From positions 69,335,872-69,399,871 of the forward strand of contig CM046301.1 of NCBI GenBank assembly GCA_025267735.1: a stretch of DNA of 64,000 bases. Reading direction: 5' to 3'. The position numbers and the translations under genes are program-made. Of the stretch, positions 35,136-44,739 are shown piece by piece (within the stretch, counting starts at the first letter, position 1; each line of letters opens with the position of its first letter). The DNA is from Mactra quadrangularis. Lineage: Eukaryota > Mollusca > Bivalvia > Venerida > Mactridae. The notes under the pieces are model-generated. The model had not been told where the DNA came from and ran no database searches. It saw only the letters and a program-made list of their open reading frames with translations.

Positions 35136-35869
35136 ATAGATAACTGTTCATTTTCAATTGAATTGTACATTTGCTTTTATGGTTATCATTACAATTATAT
35201 ATGAGACGACAAAAATAGCAAAAAACTTTGTTATGGAAAATAACTATAAACATGGTTTTTGAGGCTTAAGGATATAAGATGCTGAATCTAATAAATGTGT
35301 TGTATTCATGAAATTTGTTTTCATTTTATTAAAATATTGAATATACTTAACTTTATTATTATACAAAAATAATCATCAACATTCAAGAATTGTAGTAAAT
35401 TTCGTTTTGATGGATACTATATATGTTTCATGTAATTGAATACGTGCACAATTATATACAAGTTAGAAAAATACACCTCGTGACAAAAGTAACATCTAGG
35501 TAAAAGTTTTACCAAAATCATTGACGGAAGCTTTTGATGTCTAACAATTGCATGTTTGAATTGTCGTTTAAATAGTTTTCACAAAAGAATTTGAATGCAG
35601 TGCATAGATTTTCATTTATTGTTTATTTGTATTTAATGTCATGTGTGTGCTTTTGTTTGATTGTTTTAAAGCATTGATTTTTTTACTCATCAATGGCCAA
35701 TCGGAAATGCAATAAGTAACTGCACGTGATTCAGGTATTTCGTTTATTCACTCTGACATTTCATGTTTGTTTCCAAATTCTACGTCTTTTATCTTTCTTT
35801 AAGACATTTCTAGTTTAAATAAATGCCAGTATTGCTATAGTATATATATTAATAGTAAGGCGAAACACG

Positions 35870-36089
35870 GGCGGGCGGACGGGCGTCCGGTGTCGTAAAC
35901 AATTGCGTTAAAGTTTTTATTACCATAGAATTCTGACAATTATAGTCAGATCTTTATGAAATTTCACACAATAATAATATACCATGTGATGAACAGAATA
36001 AGAAGTAACCGCAACTCTACCTGCCTTTATTATGGATTATTTCCCTTGGTATGTTTGGCGTTAAAGTTTTTAAATCCGGTTTTAAGGCG
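35870..36089. repeat. Dispersed repeat fragment, GC-rich start
   Basis: GCGGGCGGACGGGCGTCCGG followed by TGTCGTAAACAATTGCGTTA is a sequence I recall as common in bivalve genomes (from memory, unverified). The word GCGTTAAAGTTTTTA recurs at 35904 and 36059. It leads directly to the large palindrome. Confidence 0.4.
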
Positions 36090-36095
36090 GTTTCC

Positions 36096-36951
36096 TATGG
36101 TGGCTGATTTATGCCATGTCGCATTGTTGTCCCGCGGGGCGCCACACGAAAACACGAAAGTACGACAAAATGGTCTTTTTGTCGTATCATCGTCCCGCGA
36201 GGCGCCATGCAAAAACACAATCATACGACATTTTAATCATTTGTCGTGTTTTCGCCTGTGAAAGCACAATGCAACAATATATTTTTACGACAAAACTTTT
36301 ACAAAGATACGACACATTTTCGTGCCGTGTTATTGCCTTTATTTTGTCATATCTTTGTGTTTTCGTCTCAAAACCCGCGGGACGATGATACGACAAACAG
36401 ACATTTGTCGTATGATTGTGTTTTCGTGTGGCGCCTCGCGGGACAAAGATACGACAGATTCATCTGTCGCATGATTGTATTTTCGCTCTTTCGCCTTCTG
36501 CTCACACATGCGCAGAAGACTATTGAAGATGTACGCATGTGTGAGTGGAAGGCGAAAGAGCGAAAATACAATTATACGACAGATCTAATCTGTCGTATCT
36601 TTGTCCCGCGAGGCGCCACACGAAAACACAATCATACGACAAATATCTGTTTGTCGTAAAATCGTCCCGCGGGTTGTGAGACGAACACACAAAGATGCGA
36701 CAAAATTATGGCAAAAACCCGACACGGAAATGTGTCGTACCTTTGTAAAAGTTTTGTCGTAAAAATGCATTGTTGCATTGTGCTTTCACAGGCGAAAACA
36801 CGACAAATGATTAAAATGTCGTATGATTGTGTTTTTGCATGGCGCCTCGCGGGACGATGATACGACAAAAAGACCATTTTGTCGTACTTTCGTGTTTTCG
36901 TGTGGCGCCCCGCGGGACAACAATGCGACATGGCATAAATCAGCCACCATA
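36096..36951. mobile_element. 856-bp near-perfect palindrome (giant fold-back element)
   Basis: Left arm about 36096-36511 and right arm about 36532-36951 are reverse complements with few mismatches; the centre is a loop of about 20 bp (AGAAGACTATTGAAGATG). It starts TATGGTGGCTGATTTATG, ends CATAAATCAGCCACCATA, and is flanked on both sides by GTTTCC (36090-36095 and 36952-36957), a likely 6-bp target duplication. GC content is clearly above the surroundings. The same peptides appear in + frames near 36116 and - frames near 36985, as expected for a palindrome rather than genes. A transcript would fold into a very long hairpin. Confidence 0.93.
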
Positions 36952-36959
36952 GTTTCCAC

Positions 36960-37689
36960 ATTACATTTCTTGTTACTTCATTCAAACTGAAAGTAGATTC
37001 AAACTGAAACTAGAATGTGGTTGTCTATACATGAAACAAATCACAACCATCACAAAGACTATGAAATATAACTGCCTTTGAATTATAATATTTCTCTCTA
37101 GCGGGTTCCCTTTTAGGGGTCAAGTTATTTAAAATATCAATTTCTTATAAAAGTGGGTTACTTTTATAACATGCAAATTAGACTACGGAGATACCCTCTC
37201 AGCCAATCAAGTTGCTGAAAAGGTGTTTGATAAAACTTACACAAAATTGTAAATTTTAAAGACGAAAAACGGAGAAAAATCGACTCATAGTTTTAAAGAG
37301 ATGTAAGTGTTTTAATTCATGACAGATTTCAATGATACCTACGCCACACTTGGCAGAAAAGTGTATACTATTTGCTGCACATCACATCTTCAATACCAGT
37401 TTTATACTTTTTTCTAACACCGTGGAAAACTATTCCTTTCAGATTGCTACTGTGACAAATCTCCGTCTTTTGCAAAACGAATGGTAGGTTTTCCAGGGTG
37501 TTTGCAATGAGTATAATTTTTTTAACTGTGTTGAATATTAACTCTGGAAGATGTATACGTCGCCTGATAAAAGAATTGGTTCCTATGCACTAAATAAGTA
37601 ATTTACATCTGTTTTCGTTATAAGTTAGTACATTAGATAGAATAAGATCTTTAATCCGGACAAAACCTATACGGAAAACCTCAACAAAA
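36960..37689. other. No gene recognised
   Basis: No frames of note, no repeat match in the window. Confidence 0.4.
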
Positions 37690-38045
37690 CATTAAATTAA
37701 TAATTTTGGACAGCTTCGAGGTCCACCAAGAATATTGGGGTTTTCAACATATGCAAGGCGAATCACAGGCAAAACACGTACCGGTTATGTAAAATAGTTT
37801 TTAAGTAAACACGTTTGTGAAAACACGTTTTGCAATTCATGTAGGTGACTATAAATTGTTCAACATTATCATGGAATAGAGTATTTAATTTTTACTAAAA
37901 CCGAGACATTATTCATTTTCTAAACGATTGTGGATTTGTTTACTTTAACACTGTCTAGATTCATTTATGGCGTGTGACAAGAAGGTAGTTTCATAATGGC
38001 GTCTAAATATGTCCGAGGTTATTCGTAGTATATGGCGGAGGAGTA
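37690..38045 (+). repeat. Dispersed repeat D, copy 4
   Basis: Shares ATATGCAAGGCGAATCACAG, TAAACGATTGTGGATTTGTT and ATAATGGCGTCTAAATATGT with the 33690 copy; ends in GTCCGAGGTTATTCG. Confidence 0.65.
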
Positions 38046-38739
38046 CCAAATGGAAAAAAAACATACAACAAAGGGCAGTAACTCAAAAATATATCATTAT
38101 TACGTTATGGTTCCTGTGTGATGCACTTCTGCAATATGGGATCTATTTGTCTGTAACGTTGTAAAGGGAATACGTCTTTTTCTTGCGTTCGCTCCCTTTA
38201 AACTTGCGCAAAGTTTTTTTTCCACATGATACATGATAATTTGTAGAAAATTATTCATAAATGTTAAATCATTTTTCTAGCTTCGAGAGCAATTAGTTAT
38301 AAGAAATGACGTACAATTCCTTCACATATTTTGTAAAATTTTAACATTATTTAACGGCTGTTACAAAATTATAAGATGCATCTAGTTGCTTTTTATTGTA
38401 TATCCTGGGAAAGTATAGTTAAGGTTTCTGAAATGTGTCTAACTCCCTTAGAAATGACTTAAACTCAGGAGAATCCGCCCACTTACCCCTGGCCAGGGCT
38501 CCCCCTAGTGTGCTTGTTCCTTTTAAACCCCGGCCAGAAATCCTTGATCCACGAAGTTACTATCCAGCATATTTTAAATGTACGTTTTTTTTAAATTGAG
38601 CATACAGACATTAATCATAGCAAATACAAGAAATGCTTTAATTTTCAAGTTTTGAAAAACAAATGTTTTCCGTGTCGTACATATGTCAAAAAGAGTCAAC
38701 GAACAGCAAGCTCGGGGAATTCATGTAAACAACAGCAAC

Positions 38740-39120
38740 AACCAGTTAATTTATGGTAGATTTATACAACTTAGTAATTGACCTTAAATGGTAACCCTGT
38801 AAGTATGTGTGAAGTTGCAGGTGAATCCCTTCAGTAGTTTCAATGATAAATTGTTGCGCCTAAAAGCTTAACCAAGATTTTTTAAAGTATAAAAGGGCCA
38901 TAATTCAGTCCAATTTCATCAAAGAGTTATGGAACTTGGTATTTAAACTCCAATGGTAACCCCGTAAACATAAATAAAGTTTTAAGTGAATCCCTCCAGT
39001 ACTTGCAAAGATATAAAAGATACAAAAATGTTGCACCTAAACATTTAACCAAGAAGTGTTACGCCGACTCCGACGCACAGCTGAGTAGGATAGCCCCACT
39101 GTTCTCCGAATAATCGAGCT
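38740..39120. repeat. Dispersed molluscan-type repeat fragment
   Basis: GTGAATCCCTTCAGTAGTTT and GTGAATCCCTCCAGTACTTG are two diverged units about 170 bp apart. They end in GCCGACTCCGACGCACAGCT and CCGAATAATCGAGCTAAAA, an ending I recall as abundant in bivalve genomes (unverified). Confidence 0.55.
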
Positions 39121-39963
39121 AAAAACTGTTGATCAATCACGAAGATTGACGAAAATTTTACTAAATTTTGTCTGTGCTGTGGTCATTTGGGTGCTTGACC
39201 ATAAACAAGTATTCTTCTTTAAATGTATGTGGATTTATGTAGTTCAATGTGAATTCTATTTGAAACGCAATCGAATATGATATAATATACTATAATATAT
39301 TTTTTTGCTGACAGTGTATAATTAGACTTTGAGTTTTATTTAATTTGATTTGAATTGCGTGATATATACATTAAGGTAGTGTTAATACGAAATGAACGTT
39401 ACTTGAATAAATGAGATACTGTCACAAGACATTGTATATTTATGAGGAATTCCAAGTCATTTCGACAAGTAAGTGTTATATATACTTGTACTTGCAATCT
39501 CCGTGAACAGATATCGTGACGTAGACAATGTAAACAAGTAACATTTCATAACAATTTCGTCATTAATATTATGATGAGAAAAGGTCACCTGAACGTTACC
39601 TTCGTTTGAAAAAGGCCAAATCTAAATTAGCGATTAGGCGAGCGGAAACATTTAGATCGGGTTTCAATCAGTTTGGTATACTTGTATTTATATTCATGTG
39701 ATGAATTTGTACAAATGATGTGTCCAAAGGGGGAACTTTTGTCGCATACTCGTATGTCAATTTAAATTGTATATAGAAAAGTCGCGGGTGGATAGGTGAG
39801 TACTCTGGTCTCGAAAATTGAGAATATTCATTTAAAGTAGGTAAATGACTGAAAATAGGCATGAGGGGTATTTAAATTCCCATCCCAAAAAGTCTGTAAA
39901 ATTTTAACATTTTCTCTGTCACAAATGGTGTTTATCATGAATATTGAATAGAAGCAAACTTTT

Positions 39964-40019
39964 GAAGGGAGACAACTCTTATTTCGCAATCATTTTTGTA
40001 TCCAACATTTGTCTCCCTT
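39964..40019. repeat. Short inverted repeat (56 bp)
   Basis: AAGGGAGACAA at the left and TTGTCTCCCTT at the right are exact inverses. The ORF that begins inside it (39996-40433) has no domain and contains diverged tandem words, so it is not called. Confidence 0.55.
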
Positions 40020-40444
40020 GTTGATCTCCAGACGGGTACCGATACATGTTTTATACTCACCCGGTGTCAGCGACCGCGCCCAGATATAAGTTTTTTAAAG
40101 TGCAGTACAACTTTCTATAACGTTTTTATTTTTAAAGGATCAACTTCATACTTTAAATATATGTTTCTTATTATCAATCACATGACAAGGTACATGACTC
40201 TAAATGCAATATTTTCAGAATTATCTGCCCTTGAACTTAGATGTAATGTAACTTTTTATAGTTTCAGGTATCAACTTAAAACTTCAATAATACGTTGTTC
40301 CTTATCATCACCAACATTATGTACAAGACTCATGTCTACTTGTCCACAATTCTTTTATTTAAAATATCAGTTTTTACTAGTCCTTTCTTTTACTATCAAT
40401 TACTCACTCAGTCCAGCATGTTGTCGCTACTGAAAATTATTGTT

Positions 40445-40725
40445 TAGGTTGGGTTTATTGCCATAGCAACATGTTATATAGGTCATATGCACACCGTTCC
40501 TGGAAAAGCAAAGTCTGTAGATTAAGCTGTTAACCAGTTACTAGGCATATTTTCCGCCAGTAAATGACAACTGACCTGCATGATTTAGAATCAGTGGTAG
40601 ATAGGAGGATGGTCGTTAAATTTATTCTATGACCAAATTCCATGAAACTATGCTTGTCTGGAAATCAAACCCAAGACCCTTTGATCAGTAGAATTGTGTA
40701 CTTCCAAATGAGCTAGCCAAGCAGC
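40445..40725 (-). mobile_element. SINE family A, minus copy, with head
   Basis: GGTTGGGTTTATTGCCATAG (inverse tail), ATAGGTCATATGCACACCG, then GACCAAATTCCATGAAACTA, TGGAAATCAAACCCAAGACC (inverse B box) and AATGAGCTAGCCAAGC (inverse A box). Confidence 0.78.
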
Positions 40726-40944
40726 GAATATGTCACCAGGGTCCATACATATATATTGAATACCAGAGTTCCGTTCCATGATTTTTCAGTCATGCCTATT
40801 AGTTTTCCATGATACAAAAAACACATACAGAACTCAAAATGAGTACAATAACAAATTTAAAATTGCCAGTACCAAATTGAAATCGAACCGGACACTTGCA
40901 ATCAATTTTCGTTTAAGCATGCACCATATAGCTTACTATGTGTT

Positions 40945-41168
40945 TTTCATACTTTTGTGGAACTTGGTCATGGAATTATTTCTATTTCCATTCACCCTCC
41001 TACCAATGATTTTGTTATTATGTAGGGCAGTTGTCAGTCACTGACAAAAGTATGTGCTTATCCACAGATTTAGCTTTTCCAGGAACAGTGAATAGGTTGA
41101 CTGACTGCCGTTACATGACTTACACAAAGTGTTGCTATGGCGTTAAACCCAACAAAACAAACAAACAT
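40945..41168 (+). mobile_element. SINE family A, plus copy, lacking the head
   Basis: CTTTTGTGGAACTTGGTCAT, GTTGTCAGTCACTGACAAAA, ACTGCCGTTACATGACTTA and GGCGTTAAACCCAACAAAAC. It lies 220 bp from the opposite-strand copy at 40445, forming a diverged inverted pair. Confidence 0.82.
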
Positions 41169-41681
41169 AACAAAGTACTATGAAACATAATTGCAAAAAG
41201 CTGAAGCAATTAAATTGAAAATGTTACATATCAAAGCAGAAAAAATGAGCAAATTCTTGGTCTAGCCAATTACATGTTTGTAACACTACATTAGTCATTC
41301 AGACTCAATCAAGATGCAGTTACTGTTTTAGAATTCGAACTTCATCACTGAAGACTGTCTCAAGTCTTTTATAACGGTATTACTAATTCATTACTTTGTT
41401 GGACCCTCATGGTTTAGTACAACTTCTTGTAGCACTTTATGAATATAACCAGTTTACTTCACACAATGCTGTGGAGTCTGACTGATCCAAAATGAATAAT
41501 TTTCTTTACAAGTTCTTTCTTATTTTTTGGTTTCATATCTTTTGATAAATGTAGGCTAAAATTAATTAGATTTTATATTATAGTATTTATTAAATATTGA
41601 TCCTGTGTGACTACACAAGTAGACAACTGCCCAATTAGATTAAAATTTAGGTGGGAGCATGACTGCACTGCTAGTAGGCAC

Positions 41682-41949
41682 AGGGGCGGATCCAGGATTT
41701 TTCTAGGGCGGCCTGAACTATTTATTTTTGGAGGTGGGGTGTCCAGTCTTTTTAACCACAACCACATTACACACTTTTGCAGAACAAAAAACGATATATT
41801 AATAATAAAAACTACATTACCATTAAATCTATGTTAGGAACCCAAAATGTTGCTTCATGCTACTTTAAAATGACTAACGGTCGAGAAATAAACATAAGGA
41901 CATGTACATTTTGGAAATCCCCCCCCCCCTTAGATCAGCCTTTGAGGCG
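41682..41949. mobile_element. hAT-like MITE, copy 2
   Basis: Starts AGGGGCGGATCCAGGATTTT, shares ACCACAACCACATTACACAC, AATAATAAAAACTACATTAC and ATTTTGGAAATCC with copy 1, and ends CTTAGATCAGCCTTTGAGG after a C10 run. Confidence 0.65.
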
Positions 41950-42029
41950 AACTCATCATAGTGAATAGATCTTTGTAGCAGTGATAAAATATTGCATTTG
42001 CAATCCCTTGCAGTTAGCAGCTTTATGGC

Positions 42030-42370
42030 GACGCTGTTGATTGTCCGCTTAGAATTCGAGCGGTTGTGGATTCAAATTTCAGTTCGGACCATGGACCATA
42101 GGGTTACATTTGGTGCAAAAATGTAAATAACTCACAAGGGATTGTGCTCACATCCTAAGATTTCCAACAGACATACAAGCTCCTAGATTTTGTGTTGAGG
42201 AGGGGTCTTTGTAGCAGAGGTAAGTATGGCCCTCATACTCCAAGCCATCAAGCTAGCTAGTATATCACCACGGTAGATTGTCCGCTTACGACTTAAGAGG
42301 TTAATGTGGGTACAAATCTCAGTTAAGGTCATAGATTTTTATAGAGTTACATATAGGACGAGTCCAAAGA
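42030..42370 (+). repeat. Two fragments of a tRNA-like repeat (third SINE family?)
   Basis: GATTGTCCGCTTAGAATTCG with TGTGGATTCAAATTTCAG, and GATTGTCCGCTTACGACTTA with GTGGGTACAAATCTCAG, occur about 230 bp apart, each followed by GGTCATAG/GGACCATAGG and GAGTTACATATAGG-like sequence. The anticodon-arm and B-box-like order suggests a tRNA origin; both are decayed. Confidence 0.5.
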
Positions 42371-42458
42371 ATGGATATTTCATAGAGACGGTGTTTAAGA
42401 ACTTTGCCTAATGTGTTTATTTCCATTTTTATTTAATACAACGCACGCGACAGCTATA

Positions 42459-42643
42459 CAGTAAAACTCGGATATAACATACTCGCTGGGCCATAGAAAA
42501 AAGGTATGTTTTAACCGAGATATGTTATATCCATATAGCATAATAAGTATGTTATATATCAGGATGAAAAACGGGCCAGAAAAAATGGTATGTTGTAACC
42601 GAGTGTATGTTATAACCGAGTATGTTATATCCGAGTTTTACTG
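42459..42643. mobile_element. pogo/Tigger-like MITE (185 bp) with perfect ends
   Basis: CAGTAAAACTCGGATATAAC on the left is exactly inverted as GTTATATCCGAGTTTTACTG on the right (about 24 bp perfect), flanked by TA on both sides (42457-42458, 42644-42645). CAGTA-type ends and a TA target fit pogo-like elements. Inner sequence repeats GGTATGTT..AACCGAG words. No coding capacity. Confidence 0.85.
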
Positions 42644-43237
42644 TATTATTATTTTTCACGTGAAGTATATCATAGCACATGTACATCGACAACTGTAGCT
42701 AACTAATTTATTAATTGAATAGTATGACCATGTAAAGCTAAGGACACCACTTGTTGGTAAAAAAGTAAATCCACACCAGTTGAAACTGAAAGTGAAAATA
42801 AATTATCATTACATTTTAAGAGAGACTGAACCAGTTTTCTATATCGTTATAAAAGATTATTTATTCCTTGGTATGAGCATCTAATAAGCTATGTAGGTCA
42901 ATTTACTTCATCTGAATATAAGAAATAGTCATTTCTTTCCGATGAAAAAGAATCATATCCTGCTTTATCACTGACGACAAGCGATTTCCATGATGAGCAA
43001 GTTTCACAGTGTCCGTATTTTCCATTTTGAGAAATTCTGAAAAACACTCACTGACAATTTATAAATAATACATCGTGAAAATAACTCATTAGATTTTAAT
43101 GATTGAACAACTCGTCCGTTAATATTTGCCTCGCGTGCGATAGGATACGAAGAATACGTTTATAACATTCATACGAAGCTTACCATACAATTTATACCAT
43201 ATATTAATGATCTTACGTTCGATGCGATGCCATGCGA

Positions 43238-43660
43238 CATACGAGGGTTGATCAAAAATAAATCGGATTATTTGAACCTTAAGCTGCATTGTAAGATAAG
43301 ATAAATAAAAATGTAAATAAAAGTTTGGAGAGTTCATCTGCAATAGAATACTGAAGACGGTACTGATAAATATTAACAAACAATGAAGATATAGTAATTT
43401 AAGTGAGTATATGTCGGTAAATCAACACTGATAACGTCGTTGACGTTGCGCTTTATCACATCATCTCCTTCGCCTCCTTACTGCAGATTGTGACTTGTTT
43501 TTGGGAATGAAAGACTCTGACCAGGTTTCATCTGTCTTTATGGTACGTCTAAGGAACTTATCCCTTTTCTTGATTCACTCTAGAAGGTAGGCTCGTGATT
43601 CCTGCACTTTGCGGACCAACTCAGTATCTTTTAAGAGGTGTGGGAGCAAGTGCGCGTGCA
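43238..43660 (-). pseudogene. mariner-like transposase relic with one terminal repeat
   Basis: The minus strand from about 43650 reads PHLLKDTELVRKVQESRAYL, then FLRRTIKTDETWSESFIPKN and KSQSAVRRRR. The TDETW segment is the motif around the second catalytic Asp of mariner transposases, followed by the usual P.(K/N)(K/R)QS. The left boundary ACGAGGGTTGATCAAAAATA resembles a mariner terminal repeat in the right orientation; the right end is lost. Stops and frameshifts make it dead. Confidence 0.7.
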
Positions 43661-43870
43661 CTTATTGTCAATAAACAAGTTTGATTAAATTAAAAAATAA
43701 CTTTAGGAACCAGAAACATTGAAATGAATAACAAATAAGATACACATATAAAATAAATATCATTTATTGATAATAATTAGTTGAAGAATTAGAATTTAAC
43801 AATAACTGAAATTGTCTCATTATAAAAAAAGCAAATGTTATATGTTTTCATGGTCATTATCATTATTTCA

Positions 43871-44097
43871 CGGCGTCTCAGCAGATTAACACATTCATAC
43901 CTTCTCAAAAGAGAGGAAGCACCTAAATGTATACCCAGTGACGAGCATTTCAATGTCAAACACGTTCTCCTTGACTGTCGGGATCTAAAAGACATCCGTG
44001 ACAAACATTTAAAAGTTAACTCACTTAAAGAACTTTTTGAGTCTGTACCATCATATGCGACACTTAACTTTTTGAAGGAAGTAAATGTATATTATTA
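43871..44097 (+). pseudogene. LINE ORF2 C-terminus (I/Nimb-like), copy 2
   Basis: Open from RRLSRLTHSYLLKREEAPKC through EHFNVKHVLLDCRDLKDIRD and LKELFESVPSYATLNFL to a TAG at 44096. The LTHSYLL..C..C...HVLLDC pattern closes ORF2 in I-clade LINEs. 5'-truncated. Its 3' UTR is separated from it by the insertion at 44098-44605. Confidence 0.82.
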
Positions 44098-44605
44098 GTT
44101 ACACAGTCAGTTACTGACCGGATACGGTGTGATACCGGGTCAGTAAATTAATATTGGGTGAGAGCGTAGCTCGAGCCCAATATTTATTCACTGACCCGGT
44201 ATCACACCGTATCCGGTCAGTAACTGACTGTGTAACGAATTTATCTTACCGAGTACCCCCAACTGAATTTTAGCATCAAAGAACACGGACAAGAGAGTAT
44301 CACTAAAGCAATTTTCGTCTGCCCGAATCGTCGCTTGGCTGCCATCTTGTTTATTGACCGAAAGGAACCGAAACGGGATTGTTATTGACGAAAAGGACAC
44401 ACAATATTGACACAGTGAACTCCCCTTATCGATGTAGTTAGTTCGAATTAATTTTGGAGTAGAAAAATAAGGTTTCGTCAGCGCTATCATTTATAAATTT
44501 TGTTACTGACTGGATATTAGAATCTACTGACCTAATATGGGATAATACATGGTCAGAACGTGACCGCTCTCGGCCAATGAAAAACGAGTATTCTGTACGA
44601 GGTAA
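44098..44605. mobile_element. Insertion with a 60-bp-arm palindrome, splitting the LINE
   Basis: GTTACACAGTCAGTTACTGA, CCGGATACGGTGTGATACCG at 44098 onward is mirrored at 44172-44235 with a loop of about 12 bp. Related but diverged words (TTACTGACTGGATATTAG) recur near 44502. Comparison with the uninterrupted LINE at 18852 shows all of this is inserted DNA. The 100-codon minus frame at 44188 has no domain. Confidence 0.75.
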
Positions 44606-44710
44606 GATAAAATAAGATATAGAGCTTTACATCATTAATATCGTTTGTTAATATCGGCGCGATATGACCTTTTTGTGTTGGTGCGCCGTAAAACCCAAAC
44701 AAACAAACAA
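44606..44710 (+). mobile_element. LINE 3' UTR and tail, copy 2
   Basis: AATAAGATATAGAGCTTTAC, GGCGCGATATGACCTTTTTG, GTGCGCCGTAAAACCC and AAAC repeats, as in 18990-19127. It is followed at once by the perfect hairpin ATCACGGCGT-CTTA-ACGCCGTGAT (44714-44737). Confidence 0.82.
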
Positions 44711-44739
44711 ACAATCACGGCGTCTTAACGCCGTGATAT

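Noticed and set aside
36030..36985. Overlapping ORFs on both strands of 60-137 codons
   Set aside because: The + and - frames give the same peptides because the DNA is a palindrome; no codon-use or domain evidence for genes.
39996..40433. 145-codon ORF as a membrane protein gene
   Set aside because: Cys/Phe/Tyr-rich translation of AT-rich DNA with diverged tandem words; begins inside an inverted repeat and shows no domain or splice context.
44188..44490. 100-codon minus-strand ORF
   Set aside because: Starts inside one arm of a palindrome in inserted DNA; no recognisable domain.
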